Source: an uncultured Acidobacteriota bacterium (GTDB lineage Bacteria; Acidobacteriota; Vicinamibacteria; Vicinamibacterales; SCN-69-37). Taken from it: a stretch of 13,806 nucleotides of DNA. Each line of letters opens with the position of its first letter. The stretch's first letter is position 1. Below the pieces are notes generated by a model, which did no database searches, was not told the DNA's origin, and saw only the letters and a list, made by a program, of their open reading frames with translations. A program made the translations under genes and the position numbers. The stretch covers positions 1-13,806 of the forward strand of contig CALFMR010000474.1 of NCBI GenBank assembly GCA_937880585.1. Direction: 5' to 3'. Positions 7,166 through 13,758 of this stretch are shown here, in pieces.

Positions 7166-7196
7166 CGTCGTCGAGACGCGAGAGAGGCGGCACGCG

Positions 7197-9764
7197 ATGT
7201 GGCCATTTCGTCCGCGCGATCGGCGTCAAGAGCTAGACGACGAGATCCGCACGCATCTCGAGATGGCCGAGCGCGACGCGATCGAACGCGGCGAGTCGGC
7301 CTCGGAGGCCCACGCCCGCGCGCGACGCGAATTCGGCAACGTCCCTCACGTGAAGGAAGCCGTGCGCGTCGTCACCGCTTGGCCGAAGCTCGAGCAGCTT
7401 ACCCAGGACATTACGCGTGCCGCGAAACGTATCGTGCGTGCGCCGGGTTTCAGTGTCGCCGCGATTGCCATGCTCGCCGTCGCCATCGGATTGACGACGG
7501 CGATGTTCAGCCTGCTGGAGGCACTCGTGCTGCGGCCGGCACCGTTTCCCGATGCCGATCGGCTGACAGCGGTGATGATGTGGCACGGCATGGATGGTGG
7601 CGCGACCGCCACGCTCACCGTCTCGCCTGCCGTCTTCCACGCGTGGCGTGAGACGCCGGTCTTCGACGCCGTAGAGGGCTACTCCAGTACGACGTCCGTC
7701 ATCGGCCGCGAGCGCCCCGTCATGGGCGGCGTGGCGTTCGTCTCGCCCGGACTGCTGCCCATGCTCGGCGCGCGGCCCGTGTTGGGCCGCGGATTCACAG
7801 GTGATGACGCACGGGACACTGCCACCCCACGAGCGGTGATTTCGAGCGCGATCTGGCGCGATCAGTATGGCGCCAGCCGTGACGCGCTCGGCACGCCGCT
7901 CGACATCGATGGAAAGTCGGTGACGATCGTCGGCGTCCTCCCCGACACGTTCCGGTTTCCGTCGCGTGAAACTGGCATCTGGATAGCAACCGATTTCAGT
8001 GTCGGCGGAGCGGCGGCTCGCCGGCCGCAGGTGGTGGTGCGCCGCACACCCGACGCCTCCGAAGCGGACGCGATGCGCATCGCCACCGATCGCGCGCATG
8101 CCACCGATACCGCGACGGCCGCGTGGGAGGCACGGGCCAGGCCGGTCGCGGGTGGCGACGTCCCCGAGTTCCAGCGGCGAAGCGCCGCGCTACTCGCCGG
8201 CGGCGCCGTCGTCGTCTTCATCGTGCTCACCGTGAACGTCACCAGTCTGGTCCTCGTGCAATGCACGCGCCGCCGCCGTGAGCTCATCGTCGCATCCACG
8301 CTCGGAGCCTCGCGCGGGCGCCTGCTCCGGCAACTCCTCGCCGAGACGTCGGTCGTCGCGGCGTGCGGTGGTGTCGCCGGCGTCGGCCTCGCAGTTCAGC
8401 TGCTCGCGGCCGCTCGCGCGCTGCTTCCGACAGCGTTCTTCTCGGGAAGTCTGAATCCGCTCACGCTCGACTCGCGCGCGCTCGCCGTGGCCGGCGCCGC
8501 ATCGGCGCTCGCGGTCATCGTCGCGGGACTCCTGCCCGCGCTGCTGGCGACACGGCCGTCCGCGGCCTGGTCGCTCGCCGTCTCCGAGCGCGCGGCGACG
8601 GACTCACGCCGCGGCCGTCTGCTCATGCGCGCATTGCTCGTCGGCGAAGTGGCATTCGCCTGTGCGCTCCTCGCCGTCGCCGTCGTGCTCGTGCGTTCAT
8701 TTCAGAACCTCGCCGACGCCGACCGCGGGTTCGATCCCCACGGCCTCGTCACGCTCTGGCTCGAGAGCGGACGCGCTGACAAGGCGTCTCAGCGCGCCAC
8801 GATGGCAGACGCCGATCGCGCGCTTCGTTCACTCCCCGGCGTGACGCGCGTCGCCGCATCGGTGGGCGTCGCGTGGGGGCCGGCCGAGTGGGGCTACTAC
8901 GACTGGCAGTCGGACACGCCGGGCGCGTCGGCCGTCAGCGTGCCGCTGCAGCAATATCATGTGAGCCCGGACTTCTTCGACGTCTACGGCATCACACTGC
9001 TCGCGGGCCGAATGTTCCAACCGGGCGAGGAAGCCACGCACGTCATCGTCGGCGAACGCTTTGCGGCCGCGCTGTGGCCGGGCACGGATCCGGTCGGTCA
9101 TTCGTTCGGTCCGCGCACGACTACGCGGCGATTCCAGGTCATCGGCGTCGCGACGGACCTTCGGCGCCCGTCACTTCGGCCCGGACAGGACGTGCCCGGC
9201 ATGTACACGCCAATCAATCCCAACGCCGTCGCCGACATGTTCACCATCAAGTGCGGCGATGCCTGTCCCTCGGAAGCCGTCATTCGAACGGCGCTTCGCG
9301 CAACGGCGCCAGCCGCATCCGTGTACCAAGTCGCGCGCCTCGAAGACGTGTACGCCAGCGATCTCGCCCAGCCGCGCGCGACGGCGTTTGTCTCGTCCGC
9401 CTTCAGCGTCATCTCATTGCTCGCCGCCGCGGCGGGTCTCTTCGGCCTCCTGAGCTACGCGGTCGGCCGTCGCCGACGCGAGTTCGGCATCCGCGTCGCG
9501 CTCGGCTGCTCGCCCGCGGCCATTCGCCGACTCGTCATTCGTGACGGCCTGACGATCGCGCTCACCGGCGGCGCGGTCGGCGCCGCACTGGCCTGGGCCG
9601 CCGCGCGTTTTCTCGCGTCCCTCGAGTACGGCGTCAGCGCCAGCGATCCCCTGAACTGGCTCGTCGTCGTCGCGATAGTCGCAGCCGCGGCACTCGTCGC
9701 GTGCTGGCGCCCCGCCGCGCAGGCGATGCGCGTGGATCCGGCGATGCTCTTGAGAGAGGAATAA
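7197..9764 (+). CDS. ADOP-type (acidobacterial duplicated) FtsX/MacB-like permease
   Basis: An 855-residue membrane protein of the duplicated-permease family found mainly in Acidobacteriota. The N-terminal permease-prefix domain (about 1-60) contains the cytoplasmic helix FRPRDRRQELDDEIRTHLEMAERD. A first helix follows (about 83-111, FSVAAIAMLAVAIGLTTAMF), then a MacB-type periplasmic domain, FtsX domain 1 (about 331-440, VVVFIVLTVNVTSLVLVQCTRRRRELIVASTLGASRGRL), a second periplasmic domain, and FtsX domain 2 (about 730-851), ending VDPAMLLREE. No ATPase is encoded nearby, so the partner ATPase, if any, must be elsewhere; substrate unknown (antibiotic or lipid export is only a family guess). 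ATG 7197 is chosen because AGAGAGG lies about nine bases upstream and MWPFRPRDRR is a typical ADOP start; an in-frame start at 7125 overlaps padR. Co-transcribed with padR. Confidence 0.93.
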   Translation: MWPFRPRDRRQELDDEIRTHLEMAERDAIERGESASEAHARARREFGNVPHVKEAVRVVTAWPKLEQLTQDITRAAKRIVRAPGFSVAAIAMLAVAIGLTTAMFSLLEALVLRPAPFPDADRLTAVMMWHGMDGGATATLTVSPAVFHAWRETPVFDAVEGYSSTTSVIGRERPVMGGVAFVSPGLLPMLGARPVLGRGFTGDDARDTATPRAVISSAIWRDQYGASRDALGTPLDIDGKSVTIVGVLPDTFRFPSRETGIWIATDFSVGGAAARRPQVVVRRTPDASEADAMRIATDRAHATDTATAAWEARARPVAGGDVPEFQRRSAALLAGGAVVVFIVLTVNVTSLVLVQCTRRRRELIVASTLGASRGRLLRQLLAETSVVAACGGVAGVGLAVQLLAAARALLPTAFFSGSLNPLTLDSRALAVAGAASALAVIVAGLLPALLATRPSAAWSLAVSERAATDSRRGRLLMRALLVGEVAFACALLAVAVVLVRSFQNLADADRGFDPHGLVTLWLESGRADKASQRATMADADRALRSLPGVTRVAASVGVAWGPAEWGYYDWQSDTPGASAVSVPLQQYHVSPDFFDVYGITLLAGRMFQPGEEATHVIVGERFAAALWPGTDPVGHSFGPRTTTRRFQVIGVATDLRRPSLRPGQDVPGMYTPINPNAVADMFTIKCGDACPSEAVIRTALRATAPAASVYQVARLEDVYASDLAQPRATAFVSSAFSVISLLAAAAGLFGLLSYAVGRRRREFGIRVALGCSPAAIRRLVIRDGLTIALTGGAVGAALAWAAARFLASLEYGVSASDPLNWLVVVAIVAAAALVACWRPAAQAMRVDPAMLLREE

Positions 9765-9769
9765 CTCGA

Positions 9770-9821
9770 GGCCTCGCGGTGTCATCTTTTTTGATCCTGC
9801 CCCCTGCCCCCCTGTTTCCTG
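9770..9821 (-). repeat. Family B end fragment joined to a C/T heptamer-like track
   Basis: Read on the minus strand, 9792-9770 gives AAAAAAGATGACACCGCGAG, the start of family B, in the opposite orientation to copy 1; the remaining ~150 bp of B are absent. Just beyond it (9793-9821) CCTG recurs at 9796, 9803, 9811 and 9818 (spacing 7, 8, 7), like the heptamer track beside copy 2. The segment lies six bases after the ADOP stop and fills most of the gap before modB. A palindrome CGAGGCCTCG (9767-9776) and a T6 run (9787-9792) are present but are too far apart for a standard terminator. Confidence 0.75.
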
Positions 9822-9840
9822 CCATAAGCTCTTCCTGTCC

Positions 9841-10527
9841 GTGTCCCTCTCCCCGACCGATCTCGCCATCGTCCTGCTCAGTCTGAAGGTCGCGCTCGCG
9901 GCGACCGTGGTGAGTGTGCCGGTGGCGATCGCGGTCGCGCTGCTGCTCGCGCGCGGTCGATTCTGGGGGCGCGGGCTTCTCAACGCCATCGTGCATCTGC
10001 CGCTCGTGATGCCGCCGGTCGTGACCGGCTATCTGCTGCTGCGTCTGTTCGGCCGGCGCGGACTCATCGGTGCGTTCCTCGAGGACACGATCGGCCTGAC
10101 GTTCGCGTTCCGCTGGACGGGCGCCGCGCTCGCCGCGGCGGTGATGGGGTTCCCGCTGATGGTGCGCGCAATCCGCCAGGCCATCGAGCAAGTCGACCCG
10201 CAGTTGGAGGAGGCGTCGGCGTCGCTCGGCGCCAGCCCGTTGTGGACGATGGTCGCGGTCACGATTCCGCTCGCGCTGCCGGGCGTGCTCGCGGGCATGG
10301 TGCTCGCCTTCGCCAAAGCGCTCGGCGAGTTCGGCGCGACGATCACGTTCGTCTCGAACATCCCGGGCGAGACGCGCACGCTGTCGCTCGCGATCTATAC
10401 GTACTTGCAGGTTCCGGGCAACGACGCACATCTTTGGCGGCTCGTCTGGCTCGCCGTCGGCGTGTCGTTCGCGGCGCTCCTGGCCTCCGAGCTGCTGGCG
10501 CGGCGTATCGGAACGAAGACGCGATGA
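9841..10527 (+). CDS. modB: Molybdate-type ABC transporter permease (ModB)
   Basis: A 228-residue inner-membrane permease of the ModB/CysT-W type, expected to carry molybdate (or tungstate) into the cell with ModC. It has about five to six hydrophobic segments, the ModB-like HLPLVMPPVVTGYLLLRLFGRRG, and the EAA-loop region EEASASLGASPLWTMVAVTIPLALPGVLAG that contacts the ATPase, followed by FAKALGEFGATITFVSNIPGETRTL, which is highly characteristic of ModB. GTG 9841 starts (M)SLSPTDLAIV at family length; no ribosome site is visible and the upstream region is repeat-derived. The stop overlaps the modC start (ATGA), implying translational coupling. No periplasmic binding protein (modA) is found in the window, which is unusual. 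Confidence 0.92.
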   Translation: MSLSPTDLAIVLLSLKVALAATVVSVPVAIAVALLLARGRFWGRGLLNAIVHLPLVMPPVVTGYLLLRLFGRRGLIGAFLEDTIGLTFAFRWTGAALAAAVMGFPLMVRAIRQAIEQVDPQLEEASASLGASPLWTMVAVTIPLALPGVLAGMVLAFAKALGEFGATITFVSNIPGETRTLSLAIYTYLQVPGNDAHLWRLVWLAVGVSFAALLASELLARRIGTKTR

Positions 10528-11183
10528 CGATCGATGTCGCCATCCGACACGCGCTCGACCGCATCACGCTCGACGTGCAGATGACGACGGGCGACGGCCT
10601 GACCGCGCTACTGGGTCCGTCGGGCGCAGGTAAGACGCGCACGCTCGACGCCATTGCTGGTCTCTTTCGCCCCGACTCGGCGCGCATCGTCATCGACGGC
10701 GTCGTGATGACGGACACGGACGCTCGCGTGTGGGTGCCGCCGCACGAGCGCCGCATCGGCTACGTGTTCCAGGACGCACGGCTGTTTCCACATCTCACCG
10801 TGCGACAGAATCTGGCGTTCGGCCGCTGGTTCAACCGCGCGCGCCGCGCGCCGGATGCGCGCATCGCGTTCGACGACGTGGTCGAGTTGCTGGACCTGGC
10901 ACCGTTCCTCGCGCGGCACCCAGGCAAACTCTCGGGCGGCGAACGTCGACGCGTGACACTCGGCCGCGCGCTGCTGTCGAATCCGCGCCTGCTGCTGCTC
11001 GACGAGCCGCTCGGCTCGCTCGAAGCGAGCAAGCGGCAGGAGATCCTCCCCTATCTCGACCGCCTGATCACCGATCTGCGGCTGCCGATGATTTACGTCA
11101 CGCACGATTGGCGTGAAGTCGACGGACGAGCCGTGCACACGATGCGGATCGAGGAGGGACGTGGACGGATGACGACAAATTAG
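10524..11183 (+). CDS. modC: Molybdate-type ABC transporter ATPase, short form without TOBE/Mop domain
   Basis: A 219-residue nucleotide-binding subunit that should power ModB. Walker A is GPSGAGKT (31-38), the Q-loop lies in YVFQDARLFPHLTV (80-93), the ABC signature is LSGGERRRV (136-144), Walker B is LLLLDEP (156-162), followed by SLEASKRQEILPYLDRL typical of ModC, and the H-loop has His194 (YVTHDW). Classical ModC is about 350 residues with a C-terminal molybdate-binding TOBE/Mop domain; here the protein ends soon after the ATPase core with GRMTTN. The stop codon TAG (11181-11183) lies inside the first units of a family A repeat (ATTAGAA), so repeat insertion may have defined the present end. 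It could serve another oxyanion, but the ModB partner favours molybdate or tungstate. Confidence 0.88.
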   Translation: MTIDVAIRHALDRITLDVQMTTGDGLTALLGPSGAGKTRTLDAIAGLFRPDSARIVIDGVVMTDTDARVWVPPHERRIGYVFQDARLFPHLTVRQNLAFGRWFNRARRAPDARIAFDDVVELLDLAPFLARHPGKLSGGERRRVTLGRALLSNPRLLLLDEPLGSLEASKRQEILPYLDRLITDLRLPMIYVTHDWREVDGRAVHTMRIEEGRGRMTTN

Positions 11184-11263
11184 AAGTGTGAAGCCAGAAG
11201 GAGGTTCCAATGCTCCGCGTAGAACCCTCTTCTGGCTTCTGGCTTCGAACTTCCGACTTGACC
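11179..11263. repeat. Family A heptamer repeat, inverted pair between convergent genes
   Basis: The left arm (11179-11206) has units ATTAGAA, GTGTGAA, GCCAGAA, GGAGGTT. The right arm (11229-11263) has CTTCTGG, CTTCTGG, CTTCGAA, CTTCCGA, CTTGACC. The arms share a complementary core (GAAGCCAGAAG with CTTCTGGCTTC), extended inward by GAGGTTC/GAACCCTC around a loop of about 13 bases. The element lies between the modC stop and the aldo/keto reductase stop and reads the same way from either gene, so it could act as a two-way transcript-end hairpin. There is no T-tract, so it is not a classical terminator. Confidence 0.85.
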
Positions 11264-11274
11264 GAACGTTTCGC

Positions 11275-12315
11275 CTACACCGGCGGCTTGTTCCGATCAG
11301 GTCCGATCGATCGCCGCTGGTGCCAGTACGGATAGGCCGGCGTCACGGCGCTGGCCTCGTCGAGGCGCGCGATCTGTGCGGGCGTGAGCGTCCAGCCGAC
11401 GGCGCCGAGGTTGTCGACGAGTTGCCGCTCGTTCCGCGCGCCGATGATGACGGTCGAGACCGTCGGCCGCTGCAGCAGCCAGTTGATCGCGATCTGCGGC
11501 ACGGTCTTCCCCGTCTCCTTCGCGACGGCGTCGATCGCATCGACAACCTTGAACAAATGCTCGTCGTCGACGGGCGGCGCTTCGTTGATCGTGCCCGGCA
11601 GACGACTGACCTCGGGCTTCGACTGGCCGCGGCGGAGCTTCCCCGTCAATCGGCCCCAGCCGAGCGGACTCCAGACGACGGCGCCGACACCCTCGGCCAG
11701 TCCGAGCGGCATCAGCTCCCATTCGTAGTCGCGGCCGATGAGCGAGTAATACGCCTGGTGCGCGACGTGCCGCGTCCAGCCGTAGCGGTCGGCGATCGCG
11801 AGCGACTTCATCAGGTGCCAGCCGGAGAAGTTCGAGCAGCCGACGTAGCGCACCTTGCCCGCGCGCACGAGATCGTCGAGTGCGCGCACGGTCTCCTCGA
11901 CCGGCGTCACCGCGTCGAAGCCGTGGAGCTGATAGAGATCGATGTAGTCGGTACCGAGCCGGCGCAGGCTCGCCTCGCACGCGCCGATGATCCGATGGCG
12001 CGACGATCCGACGTCGTTCGGCCCGGGCCCCATGCGGAATGACCCCTTCGTCGAGACGAGGACGCGATCACGGCGGCCTTTGATCGCGTGGCCGAGCACC
12101 TCCTCGGCCAACCCTTTCGAATACGTGTCGGCGCTGTCGAACATCGACACGCCCGCGTCGAGCGCGATGTCGACGAGCCGCGTGGCTTCCTTCACGTCGA
12201 CCGTGCCCCAGGCGCGGAAAAAATCCGTCCCGCCTCCGAACGTGCCCGTCCCCAAGCTCAGCACGGGCACCATCAGCCCGGAACGGCCGAGCGCTCGGTA
12301 CTCCATTTCCGTCAC
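11275..12315 (-). CDS. Aldo/keto reductase
   Basis: NADPH-dependent oxidoreductase with a TIM-barrel fold, cytoplasmic, reducing aldehydes or ketones. Of the usual catalytic tetrad I see Asp and Tyr in MFDSADTYSKG, Lys in VSTKGSF and His in LYQLHGFD. The cofactor-binding end shows GCSNFSGWH, AHQAYYSLIGRDYEWELMPL, VVWSPLGWGRLTGKLR and TVIIGARNERQL. It looks complete. Two starts are plausible: GTG 12315, five bases after GGAGG, giving (M)TEMEYRALGRSGL; or ATG 12336, which overlaps the upstream stop as ATGA but has no ribosome site. I chose the GTG. Either way it lies directly after the DAC-like gene on the same strand and is probably co-transcribed and possibly translationally coupled. Substrate unknown; MEYRALGRSG-type members include general aldehyde and sugar reductases. 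Confidence 0.92.
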   Translation of the reverse strand: MTEMEYRALGRSGLMVPVLSLGTGTFGGGTDFFRAWGTVDVKEATRLVDIALDAGVSMFDSADTYSKGLAEEVLGHAIKGRRDRVLVSTKGSFRMGPGPNDVGSSRHRIIGACEASLRRLGTDYIDLYQLHGFDAVTPVEETVRALDDLVRAGKVRYVGCSNFSGWHLMKSLAIADRYGWTRHVAHQAYYSLIGRDYEWELMPLGLAEGVGAVVWSPLGWGRLTGKLRRGQSKPEVSRLPGTINEAPPVDDEHLFKVVDAIDAVAKETGKTVPQIAINWLLQRPTVSTVIIGARNERQLVDNLGAVGWTLTPAQIARLDEASAVTPAYPYWHQRRSIGPDRNKPPV

Positions 12316-12332
12316 GGCTACCTCCGGCGCAC

Positions 12333-13472
12333 TCATAGCAACAACGCCTCGACGCGATGCGCGCGGACGATGTCGTCGCGCGGCGACCACTTGAAGATCG
12401 TGAACCGGCCGTCCTGCGAGGCGACGAGCGCCGTGGCGTCGGGCTGGTCGTGGACGAACTGGGCGGCGGAGAGATGTCGCGTCCCGCCGAGCTGATACGG
12501 GTTGACGACGACGCGCGCGCTGCCTTCGACCGGTTCGGTCAGAAGCACGCGCTCGACCGGATCGGTGCCGCGGCGACGCGTGATCTTGGCGCCGAACGCG
12601 AGCAGCGCGTAGCCGTCATTCACGACGGTTGCGCCGTCGACGGCCGTGAGTCCTGCAAGCGCCTCGACAGCTCGACGGAACTCTTCCTGCCATTCGTGCG
12701 TCTCGCGCGTGACGCCATTGGCGCTGACGAGCGCGGACAGCTCGCCGAACGGGGGCGCCACGGCGTAGAGCACCGGGCTGACGATCGACTCGGGCCACGT
12801 CGTGCTCGCCGACGGTACGAGGAGCAGCGCGCCGCCACGACCGTGCGCGCGCATCGACGCGGCCAGTTGGACGAGCACGTTGGTCGAATCGGCACGCACG
12901 CCGGGCAGCTCCACACCGAGCAGCGACGCAACGACACCCGGACAATCCGGCCGTTGCGCGTCCGACTCGTCGACGACCTTCACTTGATCGCCTTCGAGCA
13001 CGGCGACGTTGACGAACTTGCCGAACGACTCGCCGCGATGCTTGATGACGAGAAGGCCGGACGCGACGACCTCGATGACGAAGGCGAGAAGCGGCAACCG
13101 CCGTGTCGTGCCCCAGACGCCGAGCGTGCCCGAGGCGTCGCGCCATACGCCAAGGTGGATGCCCGGACGCTGGACCGCCGGGGCCAGGTGCGCGAGCGAG
13201 GCGGGCGAGAGCGGCAGCCAGCGCTCGAAGGTCAGCGGATGTGACGCCGGCGCTGGCGGCACGAGCGCAAGCGAGATGGTCGGCAATGCGCCCTCCTCAC
13301 GCCGCAGACTCGCCCAGAACGCAGCGTCGACCATCGTCTCGATCGACGACGCGTCGGGTGCGGGCGCGAGGTCTTCGCGTGCATGGCCGCGTACGAGCGC
13401 GTGATGACGCGCGAAGTGCGCTTCGGCGCGAGCGGCGACGGCGCGGGCGGCGGGATAGGCAGGCTCGATCAT
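12333..13472 (-). CDS. Protein with a degenerate diadenylate-cyclase (DAC/DACNV-like) domain
   Basis: A 379-residue soluble protein with no signal peptide or membrane segment. Its C-terminal third resembles the DisA_N/DAC domain that makes cyclic di-AMP: AVDGATVVNDGYALLAFGAKI (277-297) aligns with the metal-binding DGA strand, and LGGTRHLSAAQFVHDQPDATALVASQDGRFTIFKW (328-362) with the GTRHR...ADV(S)...G block. Against catalysis, the RHR triplet is RHL here and about 32 residues separate the two motifs. The N-terminal part (SFGKFVNVAVLEGDQVKVVDES, about 149-170) fits the 'DACNV' class of predicted sensor domains, as far as I can recall that family. I infer a nucleotide- or ligand-sensing domain rather than an active cyclase, but activity is not excluded. 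The start at ATG 13472 has no ribosome site; GTGAAT lies eight bases upstream. It is the first gene of a pair with the aldo/keto reductase. Confidence 0.72.
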   Translation of the reverse strand: MIEPAYPAARAVAARAEAHFARHHALVRGHAREDLAPAPDASSIETMVDAAFWASLRREEGALPTISLALVPPAPASHPLTFERWLPLSPASLAHLAPAVQRPGIHLGVWRDASGTLGVWGTTRRLPLLAFVIEVVASGLLVIKHRGESFGKFVNVAVLEGDQVKVVDESDAQRPDCPGVVASLLGVELPGVRADSTNVLVQLAASMRAHGRGGALLLVPSASTTWPESIVSPVLYAVAPPFGELSALVSANGVTRETHEWQEEFRRAVEALAGLTAVDGATVVNDGYALLAFGAKITRRRGTDPVERVLLTEPVEGSARVVVNPYQLGGTRHLSAAQFVHDQPDATALVASQDGRFTIFKWSPRDDIVRAHRVEALLL

Positions 13473-13480
13473 GGACGAGG

Positions 13481-13486
13481 ATTCAC
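13481..13486 (-). promoter_or_regulatory. Weak candidate -10 box before the DAC-like gene
   Basis: GTGAAT on the minus strand ends eight bases before ATG 13472, the same spacing as for speA, the antiporter gene and padR. The hexamer is a poor match and no -35 is seen, since the upstream DNA is heptamer repeat. Confidence 0.25.
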
Positions 13487-13494
13487 GATATCAG

Positions 13495-13543
13495 GACAGG
13501 GGACAGGGGACAGAAGACAGGGATCAGGGATCAGGGGGCAGAA
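13495..13543. repeat. Seven tandem 7-bp units (GACAGGG/ATCAGGG track)
   Basis: Seven exact-register heptamers: GACAGGG, GACAGGG, GACAGAA, GACAGGG, ATCAGGG, ATCAGGG, GGCAGAA. The track lies in the 5' region of the DAC-like gene and is joined by a few bases to family B copy 2. A degraded version of the same track adjoins the B fragment before modB. The pattern resembles the short tandemly repeated heptamers described in filamentous cyanobacteria, though the units differ. Confidence 0.9.
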
Positions 13544-13547
13544 CTAA

Positions 13548-13713
13548 TAAAAGATGACACCGCGAGCCCCCGAGCGAAGCGAGGGCGGCGAAGCGATCAA
13601 AAGAAGTCCGCGAAGCCCGCGACGGAGGAGCGGCGCTGAGCGGGCGAGCGGGGGTGGGGCCCCGCGAGCAGGCAAGAAAAGATGGCCCCGCGCCACTGCA
13701 AAAAAGATGACTG
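13548..13713 (+). repeat. Family B repeat, copy 2 (about 166 bp)
   Basis: Near-copy of 6573-6743. It opens AAAAGATGACACCGCGAGC and closes AAAAAAGATGACTGG, with internal AAAAGAAGTCCGCGAAGC (about 13598) and AAAAGATGGCCCCGCG (about 13677) units. A one-base deletion relative to copy 1 shifts any shared reading frame. Together with the heptamer track it fills the gap between the DAC-like gene and the edge gene (13473-13758). Confidence 0.85.
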
Positions 13714-13758
13714 GCCCTGCCGCCCAGACCTCGCTGCATCGAAGAGAGCTGCCTGTCC

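Noticed and set aside
9766..9792. Rho-independent terminator after the ADOP gene (palindrome CGAGGCCTCG and T6)
   Set aside because: About ten bases separate the dyad from the T run, and the T run belongs to the family B end; not a proper terminator.
6573..9792. Insertion sequence or composite transposon
   Set aside because: No transposase and no target duplication are visible; only inverted repeat ends bracket the module, so it is reported as a finding rather than a mobile element.
13495..13543. CRISPR-like array
   Set aside because: Units are seven bases with no spacers and no cas genes; this is a heptamer tandem track.
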